DNA from: an uncultured Gammaproteobacteria bacterium
GTDB taxonomy: Bacteria > Pseudomonadota > Gammaproteobacteria > SZUA-140
Assembly: GCA_945788675.1 (NCBI GenBank)
Contig: CALZMY010000148.1
Span: forward strand, 1-5,002
Reading direction: 5' to 3'
Length of the DNA: 5,002 nt
The position numbers and the translations under genes are program-made. This document shows positions 4,665-5,002 of the stretch, piece after piece (positions within the stretch are counted from its first letter, which is position 1; each line of letters begins with the position of its first letter). The notes under the pieces were generated by a model. It worked only from the letters and a program-made list of their open reading frames with translations. It was not told the origin of the DNA and made no database searches.

Positions 4665-5002
4665 ATGCCCCGTATTTATATCGCTGCCGCACTTTCCATC
4701 AATACAGAAGTCTCGATTGAAGGGAGTGCCGCCAACCATATCAGTCGTGTTTTACGCCTCAAAGAAGATGACGAGATCATCCTGTTTAACGGAAGAGGTG
4801 GCGAATACAACGCCACCCTCACCGTCATCGAACGAAAAGCGGTGTGCGCTCACATTGATAGCTTCAATCCACGAGAGTGTGAATCCCCGCTGCGAATCAC
4901 GCTGGCACAGGGAATTTCACGTGGCGAGCGAATGGATTATACGCTGCAAAAATCGGTGGAACTGGGCGTCAGCCGTATCATCCCGCTCTCCACCGAGCGC
5001 TG
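4665..5002 (+). CDS. rsmE: 16S rRNA (uracil1498-N3)-methyltransferase RsmE, 5' part
   Basis: The window holds 112 complete codons of a protein that is usually about 240 residues long, and the frame is still open at the right edge. RsmE uses S-adenosylmethionine to methylate N3 of U1498 in 16S rRNA of the assembled 30S subunit. The N-terminal PUA-like RNA-binding domain (about 1-70) carries the family pattern H25-ISRVLRLKEDDEI-ILFNGRGGEY. The start of the SPOUT methyltransferase domain (from about 75) shows ITLAQGISRGERMDYTLQKS followed by VELGVSRIIPLSTER (97-112), which is highly diagnostic. The C-terminal knot that binds SAM lies beyond the window. The start MPRIYI is typical of the family. 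No Shine-Dalgarno precedes it, so initiation may be on a very short leader. The gene is divergent from the peroxiredoxin gene. Confidence 0.97.
   Translation, partial: MPRIYIAAALSINTEVSIEGSAANHISRVLRLKEDDEIILFNGRGGEYNATLTVIERKAVCAHIDSFNPRECESPLRITLAQGISRGERMDYTLQKSVELGVSRIIPLSTER

Noticed and set aside
4509..4739. 76-codon version of the frame upstream of the peroxiredoxin, starting inside rsmE
   Set aside because: Its first 25 codons are antisense to the confidently identified rsmE start and there is no ribosome site. Only the shorter part outside rsmE deserves any attention.

Overview
The window looks like bacterial chromosome from a Gram-negative, probably marine or environmental gammaproteobacterium. 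That assignment is an inference. It rests on the Shine-Dalgarno sites, the signal-peptide/periplasmic VWA protein, the style of the 2-Cys peroxiredoxin and the RsmE N-terminus, together with moderate G+C coding DNA and AT-rich intergenic DNA. No mobile element, CRISPR array, tRNA or rRNA is visible.

Layout. (1) Positions 1-600 are mostly non-coding. The exception is a 31-residue membrane microprotein on the minus strand (97-192) with a textbook Shine-Dalgarno and a plausible promoter. A 23-bp inverted repeat lies in its leader, and a 16-bp tandem repeat lies beyond its stop. (2) Positions 601-3760 hold a tight two-gene plus-strand operon. The first gene encodes a secreted, membrane-anchored von Willebrand factor A (VWA) protein with a complete MIDAS metal site. 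The second overlaps it by 8 nt and encodes a membrane-anchored, very acidic, coiled-coil protein ending in three 33-residue repeats. (3) A strong bidirectional terminator (3770-3796) separates this operon from a convergent typical 2-Cys peroxiredoxin gene (3824-4423, minus). (4) A 241-bp divergent intergenic region leads to the 5' part of rsmE (16S rRNA m3U1498 methyltransferase), which runs off the right edge.

How the genes may work together. The VWA protein should place its sensor/adhesion domains in the periplasm, with one C-terminal transmembrane helix and a 20-residue cytoplasmic tail. Its partner should have one N-terminal transmembrane helix and a long cytoplasmic acidic tail. The pair could form a trans-envelope unit in which periplasmic metal-dependent binding is coupled to a cytoplasmic scaffold. 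This is the best candidate here for an undescribed system, but no function can be assigned from sequence. The C-terminal repeats of the partner carry a D-D-I-D-A-I-L core resembling the CheY-binding peptide of FliM. The VWA gene also carries an A8 tract just after its TTG start and a C8 tract just before its membrane anchor, both possible slippage sites. The peroxiredoxin and rsmE are ordinary housekeeping genes with no evident link to the operon.
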